Shown piece after piece: positions 45,437 through 54,014 of a DNA stretch of 64,000 bases. Each line of letters opens with the position of its first letter. Position 1 is the first letter of the stretch. The stretch is from Nocardia higoensis (GTDB lineage Bacteria > Actinomycetota > Actinomycetes > Mycobacteriales > Mycobacteriaceae): positions 310,001 to 374,000 of the forward strand of contig NZ_JADLQN010000003.1 in NCBI RefSeq assembly GCF_015477835.1, given 5' to 3'. Below the pieces are notes generated by a model, which was not told the DNA's origin, did no database searches, and saw only the letters and a program-made list of their open reading frames with translations. A program made the translations under genes and the position numbers.

Positions 45437-45789
45437 CGCTCCGTTCTCCTGCTCCGGCTCGGCCGGAGGGCGATCGCGGGGCGGACCTGCGAGCTCGGTT
45501 CCCCACGATGTCGCTCGAGTGCTCGTGCTACCGACCTGTGTGATTCGAGACGTGTGGATCCACGGCGTGTGGATTCCGGGCGCGTTCATCCGATATGGAC
45601 AATCCTGCACTCCAGAATGGATGACGTGCTGGGAATTCGCGCTAAATCTCACGGATCTCCCGCGAGCCGCCCGCCGACGCGCCGCACAAGTGGTGTGCTG
45701 GAAGTGTGCTCGGAACTCGCGTGCGACAGTCCTTGCGCGCGTGGCACTCTCCGGGCGCGTCAACCGATCGCACGCGGGAACGAGGAGTC
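45437..45789. other. Divergent promoter region between XRE regulator and small-gene pair
   Basis: 353 bases. Contains short repeated ATTC/GTGTG-type motifs (GTGTGGATCCACGGCGTG near 45555) but no perfect long palindrome. No gene is supported inside. Confidence 0.4.
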
Positions 45790-45861
45790 ATGGCTGAAGA
45801 TGTCACAGCGTCAGATGTCCCATCGCCACCGTCGATGATCACCGACGCGGCGGTGGCGTGA
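45790..45861 (+). CDS. 23-residue leader-like micro-ORF
   Basis: ATG at 45790 preceded closely by GAGGAG, coding MAEDVTASDVPSPPSMITDA plus AVA. Its TGA stop (45859-45861) overlaps the ATG of the next small gene (TGATG), an arrangement typical of translational coupling. Too short for homology calls; may only serve to load ribosomes onto the following gene. Confidence 0.4.
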   Translation: MAEDVTASDVPSPPSMITDAAVA

Positions 45862-46067
45862 TGCAGATGGCGATGCAGGGGATGTGGTCGTCCGGGCTGC
45901 TCAGTTGCGGTCGCGATCCCGGAATCATGACCACCACGCAGGCACATTCGGCGATGCAGCTCCATCTGGACTGCACCGTGGACCGGTGCCTGGTGCGACG
46001 TCGCGCCAGGGCGACGCTGGTCGAAGCGGGCAAGTGCGTTCTGGACGAACGCGCACTGCGCATCTGA
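45861..46067 (+). CDS. Small cysteine-containing protein coupled to the micro-ORF
   Basis: 68 residues: an N-terminal Met-rich section (MQMAMQGMWSSG) followed by HLHLDC-like sequence (QLHLDCTVDRCLVRRRARATL) and a C-terminal VEAGKCVLDERALRI. Four cysteines are present (in LSCGR, LDCTVDRC and GKC), which could bind metal. Located divergently to an XRE-DUF5753 regulator and closed by a strong terminator, so it is probably a real transcription unit. Family not recognised. Confidence 0.55.
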   Translation: MQMAMQGMWSSGLLSCGRDPGIMTTTQAHSAMQLHLDCTVDRCLVRRRARATLVEAGKCVLDERALRI

Positions 46068-46074
46068 TCAGGCA

Positions 46075-46108
46075 CGGCCGTCGCGCGGGTTCGCTCGCGC
46101 GACGGCCG
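46075..46108. terminator. Bidirectional intrinsic terminator
   Basis: Perfect 13-base arms CGGCCGTCGCGCG (46075-46087) and CGCGCGACGGCCG (46096-46108), 8-base loop, eight bases after the stop of the small gene and just past the end of the glycosylase gene. Confidence 0.8.
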
Positions 46109-46111
46109 AGA

Positions 46112-47053
46112 TCAGTGCCAGGCGTGATCGGTCAGCGGGGTACGCGGTCCGAACTTGGGTTTGCGCGCATGACCGCTGATCTCGAGCAAGCGGACCACCC
46201 GATAACGATGCGGGCGTAGGGGTTCGAGGTATTCGACCATGCCCTCGTCGTCGAGCGGACGGCCGAGCAGGGTCCAGCCGACGATCGCGGCCAGGTGGTA
46301 GTCGCCCACGGAGAGGGCATCGGCGTCGCCGAAAGCACGCTGGGCGATCTCGGCGGCGGTCCATACCCCGATACCGGGGACGCTGCACAGCATTCGGGCG
46401 GCCTCGGCGGGTGAGCGTGCAGCGGTGCGTTCCAGGGAGTCGGCGATCGCCGCGGCACGCACGATGGTGCGGGCCCGCTGCGGACCGACACCCGCACGGT
46501 GGAACTCCCAGGACGGTATCCGCCGCCAGGTCTCGGGTGTGGGCGGCAGCAGCAGGCCCGCCGGCGCCGGGCCCGGCGCGGCTTCTCCGTACTGCCGCAC
46601 CAGTTTTCGCCACGATGCCAGCGCCGAGACGGTATGCACCTTCTGCTCGAGAACCGAGGGGACCAGCGCTTCGAAGACCCGGCCGGTGCGCAACATGCGC
46701 AGGCCGGGGTGTCTGCGGTGCGCGTCGCCGATGAGCGGGTGCTCGGGGGCGAAGTCGTCGAGATTCTCGTCCAGGCAGAGCATGGCGGGCAGGTCGTCGA
46801 GGAAGGCCCGCGCGCCCGGGCCCCAGGCGCGCGCGGCCACGGTGCGCGGACCGGCCTGGGTGAGCCGGTAGGTGACGGCGCCCGCGGTCGTGCGGCTGGC
46901 CTGCCAGTGCCCGCCCGCCTCGTCACGGTGAGTGCACGGGTCACCCGCGCCGCGCCGCAGCGGGGCGAGGGTGTGCGCGAGGTCGACGGGCCGGGACGAG
47001 ACGACCGTCCGGGATCGTCCGCCCTCGATCGCCGGTGTGGTCGATGTACGCAC
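46112..47053 (-). CDS. DNA-3-methyladenine glycosylase II-like (HhH-GPD) protein
   Basis: 313 residues of the AlkA/HhH-GPD superfamily. The helix-hairpin-helix and catalytic part reads LCSVPGIGVWTAAEIAQRAF then DALSVGDYHLAAIVGW, where the aspartate in VGDYH is the expected catalytic residue. The N-terminal domain is beta-rich (VTYRLTQAGPRTVAARAWGPG) as in AlkA; no Ada or Cys cluster is seen. It should remove alkylated purines from DNA. Start ATG at 47053. Adjacent genes show no repair link. Confidence 0.85.
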   Translation of the reverse strand: MRTSTTPAIEGGRSRTVVSSRPVDLAHTLAPLRRGAGDPCTHRDEAGGHWQASRTTAGAVTYRLTQAGPRTVAARAWGPGARAFLDDLPAMLCLDENLDDFAPEHPLIGDAHRRHPGLRMLRTGRVFEALVPSVLEQKVHTVSALASWRKLVRQYGEAAPGPAPAGLLLPPTPETWRRIPSWEFHRAGVGPQRARTIVRAAAIADSLERTAARSPAEAARMLCSVPGIGVWTAAEIAQRAFGDADALSVGDYHLAAIVGWTLLGRPLDDEGMVEYLEPLRPHRYRVVRLLEISGHARKPKFGPRTPLTDHAWH

Positions 47054-47194
47054 CGGTCCATTGTGCGCTGCGGCCCCGACCGCGGATCGATGGACGTCCG
47101 GGCGATACCCGTATCGCGGAACTCACGTAACAGGCATCATCGGCGCGCCGATGTTTCCGGCAATCGGCAAACAGCTGGCACAACGGAGGTTCTG

Positions 47195-47299
47195 ATGATC
47201 ACCAACGCACTCAACTGGCTGCTCGGCGCATGGGGCGCTGTCTCCGCGGGCAGCTCCGGCTACCAGATCCCGCCCGGCACGCTGCCGTTCGGGCTCTGA
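47195..47299 (+). CDS. 34-residue hydrophobic peptide gene
   Basis: ATG at 47195 preceded by a strong ACGGAGGTTCTG ribosome site. The product is MITNALNWLLGAWGAVSAG followed by SSGYQIPPGTLPFGL: an amphipathic or membrane-active helix, then a Gly/Ser turn and a Pro-rich end. No signal peptide cleavage site. It overlaps the 3' end of the convergent oxidoreductase gene by 40 bases. It resembles small secreted or membrane peptides in general style (for example PorA/PorH-like channel peptides of corynebacteria) but no homology is claimed. Confidence 0.5.
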   Translation: MITNALNWLLGAWGAVSAGSSGYQIPPGTLPFGL

Positions 47300-50085
47300 G
47301 CCACGCGGGGATCGGGTCCGGCCAGGAACTGGGCCAGATGTGTGCCGCTACGACCGGCGAGCTGGGCGGCCTGGGTTCGGCAGGAGAAGCCGTCGGCGAG
47401 GAAGACAGCGGCTTCTCCGGCCTGGGCCAGCGCGGGGAGCAGGCCGGCGCCCGCGATCCGCGCGGAGATGTCGTAATGGCCCGCCTGCATGCCGAAATTT
47501 CCGGCGAGTCCGCAGCATCCGCTGATCTCGACCACGTCGGCGCCGGTGTCGGCAATCAGCTGGCGATCGGAGGCGAAGCCGAGCACGGCGTGCTGGTGAC
47601 AGTGCGGCTGGACCACCACCGAGCGCCCGGACCGATCCGGCGGACGCCAGCCCGGTTGTTCGGCGAGGAATTCGGCGAGAGTCCGCACCGCTCGCGCGGC
47701 CCGCGCGGCGCGAGGATCCTCCGGCAGCAGTTCGGGCAGGTCGGCGCGTAGCGCGGCGGTACAGGAGGGTTCCAATCCGACGACGAGACCACCCGCTCGG
47801 ACATGGTCGTCGAGGGCGTCGAGGGTGGCGCGCAGCCGGGCCCGGGCGCCGTCGAGCTGGCCGGTGCTGATCCAGGTCAGGCCACAGCAGACGCGCTTGC
47901 CCGGGATGATCACGGTGTGACCGGTCGATTCCAGCAACCGCACCGCCGCGTCGGCGATCTCGGGGGCGAAGGCGTCGGTGAAGGTGTCGAGCCAGAGCAT
48001 CACCGTCGGTGCGCCGGTGTTCCCGTTCCCCCGAACCCGCCGGGCACGCCGGAAGGACCGGTCTGCCAGGCGGGGCACCGGGCGGTGCGGATCCAGACCT
48101 GCCGCGCGTAGACCCCAGCGGCGCAACATCTTCCGGCTGGACAGCGCGTTGACGAGACGGGGCGTCCTGGTGGCGGACGCCAGCCAGCGCGGCAGCATCC
48201 CGAGGGTGTAGTGGTCGACGGGGCGCAGGCGGCGACGATACCGCCGGTACAGGATCTCGGACTTGTAGGCGGCCATGTCGACGCCCGCCGGGCAATCGGT
48301 GCGGCAGGCCTTGCACGACAGGCACAGGTCCAGCGATTCCGCGACGGCCGGCGAGGTCACCGGCAGCGCGCCGCGCACCACTTCCTGCAGCACCCTGGCG
48401 CGTCCCCTGGTGTTGTCCTTCTCGTCGCCGGTGGCCAGATAGGACGGGCACATGAAGCCGCCCGCCTGCCGGTTGTCCGCCCGGCATCTGCCCACACCGA
48501 CACAGCGGTGCACGGCCGTGGCCAGGTCGCCGCCGTCGTGCGGGAGGGCGAAACCGCCCGCCGAGGGCAGCGGCGCCACACCCGCCACCCGCAGGTCGGC
48601 GTCGACGGCGTTCGGCTCGACCAGCACACCGGGATTGAGCACGCCCTCCGGATCGAACAGTGCCTTGAATTCGGCGAACGCGGCCAGGACGGGCGGCGGG
48701 TACATGACGGAGAGCAGTTCCGAACGGGCCCGCCCGTCGCCGTGCTCGCCGGACAGCGAGCCGCCGTGGCGCACGACGAGTTCGGCGGCGTCGAAGAGGA
48801 AGGCACGGAATCGGGTGGGCGCGTCGGCGATCGGCAGGTCGAGGCGGACGTGGATGCAGCCGTCGCCGATGTGACCGTAGAGCAGGCCGTCGATGCCGTG
48901 CTCGGCGGTGAGCGCGGCGAATTCGCGCAGGTAGCCGCCGAGGCGTTCGGGCGGGACGGCCGCGTCCTCCCAGCCCGGCCAGGCGGGGGTGCCCTGCGCG
49001 GTGCGGCCGGCCAGTCCCGCGCCGTCGGCTCTGATCCGCCACAGAGTCGCGGCGACGGCGGCATCGGTGACGATCCTGGACTCGAGCGCGTGCGCGGCGC
49101 CGCACAGCAGGCGCGCGGCCGCACGCGACTCGTCGGCGGTCGCTCCGCCGGTCTCCACGAACAGCCAGGCACCGCCGCGCGGCAGGTCGGGCACCGCGCC
49201 GCGGTGCGCGCGCACCACGTCGACCAGGCGGGAATCGATGCCTTCGACGGCGATCGGGTCGCAGGACATCACCGCGGCCACGTCGTCGGCGGCGGTGGCG
49301 ATATCCGGGTAGCCGAGCACGGTCAGCGTGGTCGCGCCGGGGAGGGGGACCAGGCGGAGCTCGGCGTCGAGCAGCAGGCCGCAGGTGCCCTCGGTCCCCG
49401 CGAAGGCCTTGGCGACCGCGCGGCCGCGTTCGGGCAGCAGGTGTTCGAGTCCGTAGCCGGAGGCCTGACGGCCGAAGCGACCCAATTCGGTGCGCAGCAA
49501 CGCCAGGTGCGTGCCGGTGAATTCGGGCAGATCTGGCACGACCGACAGGTCGGCTGCCAGGGCCCGTTCCGAGCCGCGACCGTCGAGGACGCGCAGTGCG
49601 ACGATGTTGTCGCTGGTGCGGCCCCACGACACCGCGTGCGGTCCGCAGGCGTTGTTGCCGATCATGCCGCCGAGGGTGCAGCGGTCCTGGGTCGACGGGT
49701 CAGGACCGAAGCGCAGACCGTGCGGGCGGGCCAGACGTTGCAGGGACGAGAGCACGACGCCGGGTTGGACCCGGGCCACGCGACGCTCGGCGTCGAGATC
49801 GAGGACGCGGTTCATGTGTCTGCTGAAGTCCAGGACCACGCCGGGACCGACGGCATTGCCCGCCACCGATGTGCCCGCGCCACGGGCGGTGACCGACAGG
49901 CCGTTCTCCCGCGCGAAGGCCAGGGTGGCGGCGATGTCCTCGTCACCGCGCGGGAAGACCACGGCGGCGGGCGGCACCCGGTAGTTGGATGCATCGGAGG
50001 AGTACTCGGCGCGCCGGCGCGGCGAGGTGTCGACCTCGCCGTCGAGCCCGGCGCGCAACGCCGCGAACAGCTGTTCCTCGCTCAC
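47260..50085 (-). CDS. Fused FAD-linked oxidase / iron-sulfur oxidoreductase (GlcD-GlcF, D-2-hydroxyacid dehydrogenase type)
   Basis: 941 residues from a GTG. The N-terminal FAD-binding domain (PCMH type) shows VTARGAGTSVAGNAVG, DPSTQDRCTLGGMIGNNACG and AFAGTEGTCGLLLDAELRLV. The linker and cap run to about residue 540. The C-terminal part has CVGVGRCRADNRQAGGFMCP and LCLSCKACRTDCPAGVDMA, [4Fe-4S] ligands, then two CCG-type motifs (VCCGLTWISTGQ, GCCGLAGNFGM). Such fusions oxidise D-lactate, glycolate or D-2-hydroxyglutarate and pass electrons to the quinone pool. Substrate not resolved. Its 3' end overlaps the 34-residue peptide gene. Confidence 0.9.
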   Translation of the reverse strand: MSEEQLFAALRAGLDGEVDTSPRRRAEYSSDASNYRVPPAAVVFPRGDEDIAATLAFARENGLSVTARGAGTSVAGNAVGPGVVLDFSRHMNRVLDLDAERRVARVQPGVVLSSLQRLARPHGLRFGPDPSTQDRCTLGGMIGNNACGPHAVSWGRTSDNIVALRVLDGRGSERALAADLSVVPDLPEFTGTHLALLRTELGRFGRQASGYGLEHLLPERGRAVAKAFAGTEGTCGLLLDAELRLVPLPGATTLTVLGYPDIATAADDVAAVMSCDPIAVEGIDSRLVDVVRAHRGAVPDLPRGGAWLFVETGGATADESRAAARLLCGAAHALESRIVTDAAVAATLWRIRADGAGLAGRTAQGTPAWPGWEDAAVPPERLGGYLREFAALTAEHGIDGLLYGHIGDGCIHVRLDLPIADAPTRFRAFLFDAAELVVRHGGSLSGEHGDGRARSELLSVMYPPPVLAAFAEFKALFDPEGVLNPGVLVEPNAVDADLRVAGVAPLPSAGGFALPHDGGDLATAVHRCVGVGRCRADNRQAGGFMCPSYLATGDEKDNTRGRARVLQEVVRGALPVTSPAVAESLDLCLSCKACRTDCPAGVDMAAYKSEILYRRYRRRLRPVDHYTLGMLPRWLASATRTPRLVNALSSRKMLRRWGLRAAGLDPHRPVPRLADRSFRRARRVRGNGNTGAPTVMLWLDTFTDAFAPEIADAAVRLLESTGHTVIIPGKRVCCGLTWISTGQLDGARARLRATLDALDDHVRAGGLVVGLEPSCTAALRADLPELLPEDPRAARAARAVRTLAEFLAEQPGWRPPDRSGRSVVVQPHCHQHAVLGFASDRQLIADTGADVVEISGCCGLAGNFGMQAGHYDISARIAGAGLLPALAQAGEAAVFLADGFSCRTQAAQLAGRSGTHLAQFLAGPDPRVAQSPNGSVPGGIW

Positions 50086-50154
50086 CCCCCTCAGCCTAGT
50101 GAGCCACCGCCGCTCTCCGGGCCGGACGCTTCGGTGTTCGGCAGGTGGCGGCGC

Positions 50155-50168
50155 TGTTCGGCCGAACA
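50155..50168. promoter_or_regulatory. Perfect 14-base palindrome between oxidoreductase and ABC exporter genes
   Basis: TGTTCGGCCGAACA, with a further GTGTTCGGC copy 20 bases upstream and CTGTTCC/GGAAACAG just after. It lies in the 193-base divergent gap and is a good operator candidate for a regulator of one or both genes. Confidence 0.5.
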
Positions 50169-50278
50169 CCGCACTGTTCCATCGGAAACAGCCGATAATT
50201 GGGCTTGATCTCGAGAATGGTTGAGGTTCTAGTGTCGGTGGCCTGGGGTGGAATGAGCGTGGTCGAGAGGGAGTAGAC

Positions 50279-52156
50279 GTGAGCATCGAATCCGTGGCCT
50301 GGCATCAGATGTATCAGCAGGCCAACGCACCTGACGAGCGTCGGCCGTTCCGTGCCGCCACCGCCGCGCGGATCCTGCGTTTCGCGAGACCGCACCAGCG
50401 GCGGATCGGGGTGTTCCTGCTGTTCAGCGTGGTCTCGGCGCTGCTCGCGGTGGCTACTCCGGTGCTGGCGGGCCGAGTGGTGAACAGCATCGTCGGCGCG
50501 GACGAACCGCGCGTGGTGGTGATCCTGGCCGCCGCCATCGGCGCGCTCGCCGTCGCCGACGCCGGGCTGGGGCTGGTGATCCGCTGGCTGTCCGCGCGGA
50601 TCGGCGAGGGCCTGATCCTGGATCTGCGGCGCGCGGTGTTCGACCACGTGCAGCGGATGCCGGTCGCATTCTTCACCCGCACCCGCACCGGTGCCCTGGT
50701 GAGCCGGCTCAACAACGACGTGATCGGCGCCCAGCGCGCGTTCAGCGACACCCTCTCCGGCGTGGTGACCAATCTCGTCACGCTGGCGCTGACGCTCGGG
50801 GTGATGCTCACCATCTCCTGGCAGATCACCCTGCTGGCGTTGCTGCTGCTCCCGGTGTTCGTGGTGCCCGCGCGGCGGATGGGCCATCGGCTCGCCGAGA
50901 TGCAGCGGGAGGCGGCGCGCCTGAACGCGGCCATGGGCACCCAGATGACCGAGCGCTTCTCGGCTCCCGGCGCCACCCTGGTCAAGCTGTTCGGCAGGCC
51001 CGAGCAGGAATCCGCCGAGTTCGCCGCACGGGCCGGGCGGGTGCGTGACATCGGTGTGCGCACCGCGATGCTGCAGACGGTGTTCGTCACCTCGCTGACC
51101 CTGGTGTCGGCGCTGGCCGTCGCCCTGGTCTACGGCCTCGGCGGGTGGTACGCCCTGACCGGCAGACTGGACGCGGGCGCGGTCGTCGCGCTCTCGCTGC
51201 TGCTGACCAGGCTCTACGCGCCGCTGACGGCGTTGGCCAGCGCGCGCATGGAGATCATGGCGGCGCTGGTCAGTTTCGAGCGGGTCTTCGAGGTGCTCGA
51301 TCTGAAGCCGCTCATCGAGGACGCGCCGGACGCCGTGCCGGTGCCGGACGGCCCGGTGCGGCTGGAGCTCGACGGCGTGCACTTCGGCTACCCCTCGGCG
51401 GACAAGGTGTCGCTCGCCTCGTTGGAGGAGGTCGCGACGCTGGACACACGCGGCGGCGTGGACGTGCTGCACGACATCACGCTGCGGGCCGAGCCGGGAC
51501 AGCTGGTGGCGCTGGTCGGGTCCTCCGGTGCGGGCAAATCCACCATCGCGCAGCTGGTTTCGCGACTCTACGACGTGGATTCCGGTGCGGTGCGGTTGAA
51601 CGGGGTCGACGTGCGCGGTATCAGCGCCCGCTCGCTGCGCGCCGCCGTCGGCCTGGTCACCCAGGACGGGCACCTCTTCCACGAGACCATCCGCGCCAAC
51701 CTGCTGCTGGCCCGCCCCGAAGCCGACGAGGCGCAACTGTGGGACGCACTGCGCCGCGCCCGCCTCGGCGACCTCGTCGAATCGCTGCCCGACGGTCTGG
51801 ACACCGTGGTCGGCGAACGCGGCTATCGCCTCTCCGGCGGCGAACGCCAGCGCCTCACCATCGCGCGCCTGCTGCTCAAGCAACCGCGCCTGGTGATCCT
51901 GGACGAGGCCACCGCCTCCCTGGACTCGACCTCCGAGGCCGCGGTGCAAGAAGCCCTCACCGAGGCACTGGAAGGCCGGACCGCGCTGGTGATCGCCCAC
52001 CGGCTGTCCACCATCCGCGCCGCCGACCTGATTGTCGTGCTGGAGCACGGCCGGATCATCGAGCAGGGCACCCACACCGAACTCCTCGCGGCCGAAGGCC
52101 GATACAGCGAGCTGTACCGCACGCAGTTCGCCGAACCCGCCGAGGTCGCCGCCTGA
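50279..52156 (+). CDS. ABC exporter (fused permease-ATPase, type IV)
   Basis: 625-residue half-transporter from a GTG start. The N-terminal domain has six helices (about 40-330; LLFSVVSALLAVATPVLAGRV, SWQITLLALLLLPVFVV). The ATPase domain (about 360-610) has Walker A GSSGAGKST, Q-loop TQDGHLFHETIR, signature LSGGERQRL, Walker B LVILDEATASLD and H-loop IAHRLSTI. It most likely works as a homodimer exporting lipid or drug-like molecules; substrate unknown. No partner half-transporter gene is beside it. Followed by tandem terminator repeats. Confidence 0.92.
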   Translation: MSIESVAWHQMYQQANAPDERRPFRAATAARILRFARPHQRRIGVFLLFSVVSALLAVATPVLAGRVVNSIVGADEPRVVVILAAAIGALAVADAGLGLVIRWLSARIGEGLILDLRRAVFDHVQRMPVAFFTRTRTGALVSRLNNDVIGAQRAFSDTLSGVVTNLVTLALTLGVMLTISWQITLLALLLLPVFVVPARRMGHRLAEMQREAARLNAAMGTQMTERFSAPGATLVKLFGRPEQESAEFAARAGRVRDIGVRTAMLQTVFVTSLTLVSALAVALVYGLGGWYALTGRLDAGAVVALSLLLTRLYAPLTALASARMEIMAALVSFERVFEVLDLKPLIEDAPDAVPVPDGPVRLELDGVHFGYPSADKVSLASLEEVATLDTRGGVDVLHDITLRAEPGQLVALVGSSGAGKSTIAQLVSRLYDVDSGAVRLNGVDVRGISARSLRAAVGLVTQDGHLFHETIRANLLLARPEADEAQLWDALRRARLGDLVESLPDGLDTVVGERGYRLSGGERQRLTIARLLLKQPRLVILDEATASLDSTSEAAVQEALTEALEGRTALVIAHRLSTIRAADLIVVLEHGRIIEQGTHTELLAAEGRYSELYRTQFAEPAEVAA

Positions 52157-52203
52157 GCGGGTTAGCGGGCGGAGTGGAAGCGCAGCGTCACCACGCAGAC
52201 CGC

Positions 52204-52237
52204 CCCGCTCAGGCGGAACACACACAGCCTGAGCGGG
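52204..52237. terminator. Hairpin terminator, first of a tandem pair
   Basis: Perfect 10-base arms CCCGCTCAGG (52204-52213) and CCTGAGCGGG (52228-52237) after the ABC exporter gene. Confidence 0.7.
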
Positions 52238-52279
52238 TCAGCGGGCGGGGTGGAAGCGCAGCGTCACCACGCAGACCGC

Positions 52280-52313
52280 CCCGCTCAGGCGAAACACACA
52301 CAGCCTGAGCGGG
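52280..52313. terminator. Hairpin terminator, second of a tandem pair
   Basis: The same arms, CCCGCTCAGG (52280-52289) and CCTGAGCGGG (52304-52313), duplicated 76 bases downstream of the first. Confidence 0.7.
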
Positions 52314-52523
52314 TCAGCGGTCGAAGTGGAAGCAAAGCGCTGCAACACGGTCGAACGCGACTCGCAGGTGTGGTTCGCACGCCCGACAGCGGCAAGCGAT
52401 CGGGCGTGCGTGCTCCGCTGTTACACCCTGGAATCCGGGGCTACGCAATGCAATTTCCAGCCGGTAATTTTCGATTGGTGCGAAAGGCGCACGTCGGGGG
52501 ACAAACGACATGAAGAGGATCAC

Positions 52524-52769
52524 ATGAAGCGTTCGATCACCGGACTGGCCTTGGCAGGCGCGCTACTTTTCCCGGGCCAGCTCGTGGCCGCGGGTTCGGC
52601 CGTCGCCGGGCCGTCGACCACCGTGCCCGCGCAGGCGAGTCAGGTGGCGGGGTCGTCCGAAGTCGGCTGCAATCTCCAGTGCGGTCCGTTGATGGAGCTG
52701 TGGATAGCGCTGTACGAGGGGTTGGCGCTCGGATCGAGCAATGGCGGCGGCGCACCCGCCACCCCGTAA
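52524..52769 (+). CDS. Small secreted protein with two cysteines
   Basis: 81 residues. A classical signal peptide (KRSITGLALAGALLFPGQLV, cleavage probably after GSAVAG) precedes a mature part of about 50 residues with one cysteine pair (GCNLQCGPLMELW) and a Gly/Ala-rich end. ATG at 52524 with AGAGGA upstream. No known family; a secreted factor or envelope component is plausible. Located after the 76-bp repeats as a separate unit. Confidence 0.7.
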   Translation: MKRSITGLALAGALLFPGQLVAAGSAVAGPSTTVPAQASQVAGSSEVGCNLQCGPLMELWIALYEGLALGSSNGGGAPATP

Positions 52770-53132
52770 TCGCCCGTCGTCGACAACACGACATCCGAGT
52801 GGTGGGCCGGACCGGCGCCAGGCCGACTCACCACTCGCCGGAGAGCGCTCACGCTGCGGCGGCGCCGATCAGGTCGGAGTGAGTTCGAGGGCTCGGTATC
52901 CGGCGATCCACTCGCCGCCGCGTCCCGCATCACATCGACGCGAACGGCGAGCGCGCTCCCTGCACACCGGACACCGGCCGCCACTACGACACCACTCGGC
53001 TCGGCCCGCCACCCGGCGACACGGAGTTTCCGCGCGAGATCGACCATTTCCCCAGGCAGAGTTTCGGCGTTGTGCCACACTGTCTTCCGCTCCCTGCTGT
53101 CCACCGTTCCGCCCACCGAGGGGATTCGAGAG
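52770..53132. other. Intergenic region before the second XRE regulator
   Basis: 363 bases. Contains a promoter-like GTTGTGCCACACTGTCTT stretch near 53075 and possible weak ORFs on the minus strand; no gene convinces. Confidence 0.4.
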
Positions 53133-54014
53133 ATGGCCGACGAAGACAGCACCCTGCCCCGGCGTCAGTTGGGGCGATTGATGCGCCGGTATCGCGACGA
53201 GGTCGGCTTGACGCTGGCCCAGGTCGCGCAACTGGCGGACATCGGCACGACCAGCCTGCACCGGCTCGAGCGGGGGCAGTCGAACAAGGTCCGGGTGCCG
53301 GTTGTCCAACAACTGTGCGAGATCTACGAACGCTCACCGGAGGAGACCGCGGCTATGCGGCACCTCGCACAACAAGACCCGGCGAAGAGCTGGTTCGCTG
53401 ACTACGGCGAGTTCGCCAACAGCGGATTCGACAACTACGTCGCACTGGAATCGGTCGCACGTCGCCTGATTTCGTATCAGGAACTGATTCCGGGGCTGTT
53501 ACAGACGAGCGGCTACGCCCGGGCGATCATCCGTGGATTCCTCGCGGAACAGAGCCAGGCCGACGTCGAGCGGATGGTCGAGCGTCGGGTGAAGCGGCAG
53601 ATCGTTATCCGTCGCAGAACTTTTCCCGTATCGCTCGATGTCGTGATACACGAGTCGGCACTACGCCGCCTGGTCGGCGGGCCGCGCGTCATGGCCGATC
53701 AACTCCGACATCTGGCCGACACGAGTACCCAGCCAAATGTGAACGTGCGGATTCTGCCGTTCACCGCCGGGGTTCCCATGGGCGTGCTGCCGGGCGGCTT
53801 CGTCATTCTCGAATTCGAACGTGACGGCAAGGGCAGGCCGATCGAGCCGACCGTCGTGTTCATCGAAAGCGTTCTGACGGCCAACATCTACCTGGAGAGG
53901 ACCGTCGACGTCGACCGCTACCGGGAGATTTCGGCCGGTCTGCGCAAGGCAGCGCTCGATGATGTCGGCAGCAGAGCATTGATACGAAAGATCGCGAAGG
54001 AGCACCAACCGTGA
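53133..54014 (+). CDS. XRE-family regulator with DUF5753 domain (second copy)
   Basis: 293 residues. The helix-turn-helix (about 10-70) includes LGRLMRRYRDEVGLTLAQVA and DIGTTSLHRLERGQ. The DUF5753 domain (about 95-285) has LIPGLLQTSGYARAIIRGF, VIHESALRRLVGGPRV, LADTSTQPNVNVRILPFTAG and SVLTANIYLERTVDVDRYR. It is a paralogue of the regulator at 44.5 kb. ATG at 53133; an in-frame ATG at 53070 is less likely. The following DUF397 gene starts in its stop codon (GTGA), the usual operon form for this pair in streptomycetes and nocardiae. Confidence 0.92.
   Translation: MADEDSTLPRRQLGRLMRRYRDEVGLTLAQVAQLADIGTTSLHRLERGQSNKVRVPVVQQLCEIYERSPEETAAMRHLAQQDPAKSWFADYGEFANSGFDNYVALESVARRLISYQELIPGLLQTSGYARAIIRGFLAEQSQADVERMVERRVKRQIVIRRRTFPVSLDVVIHESALRRLVGGPRVMADQLRHLADTSTQPNVNVRILPFTAGVPMGVLPGGFVILEFERDGKGRPIEPTVVFIESVLTANIYLERTVDVDRYREISAGLRKAALDDVGSRALIRKIAKEHQP

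Larger units (their letters stand above)
52152..52340. repeat. 76-bp direct repeat, two full copies and a partial third, with built-in hairpins
   Basis: Copies begin at 52152, 52228 and 52304 (period 76). Copies 1 and 2 are nearly identical; the third decays after about 36 bases. The first copy overlaps the exporter stop codon. Each junction carries inverted arms CCCGCTCAGG / CCTGAGCGGG. Confidence 0.92.
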
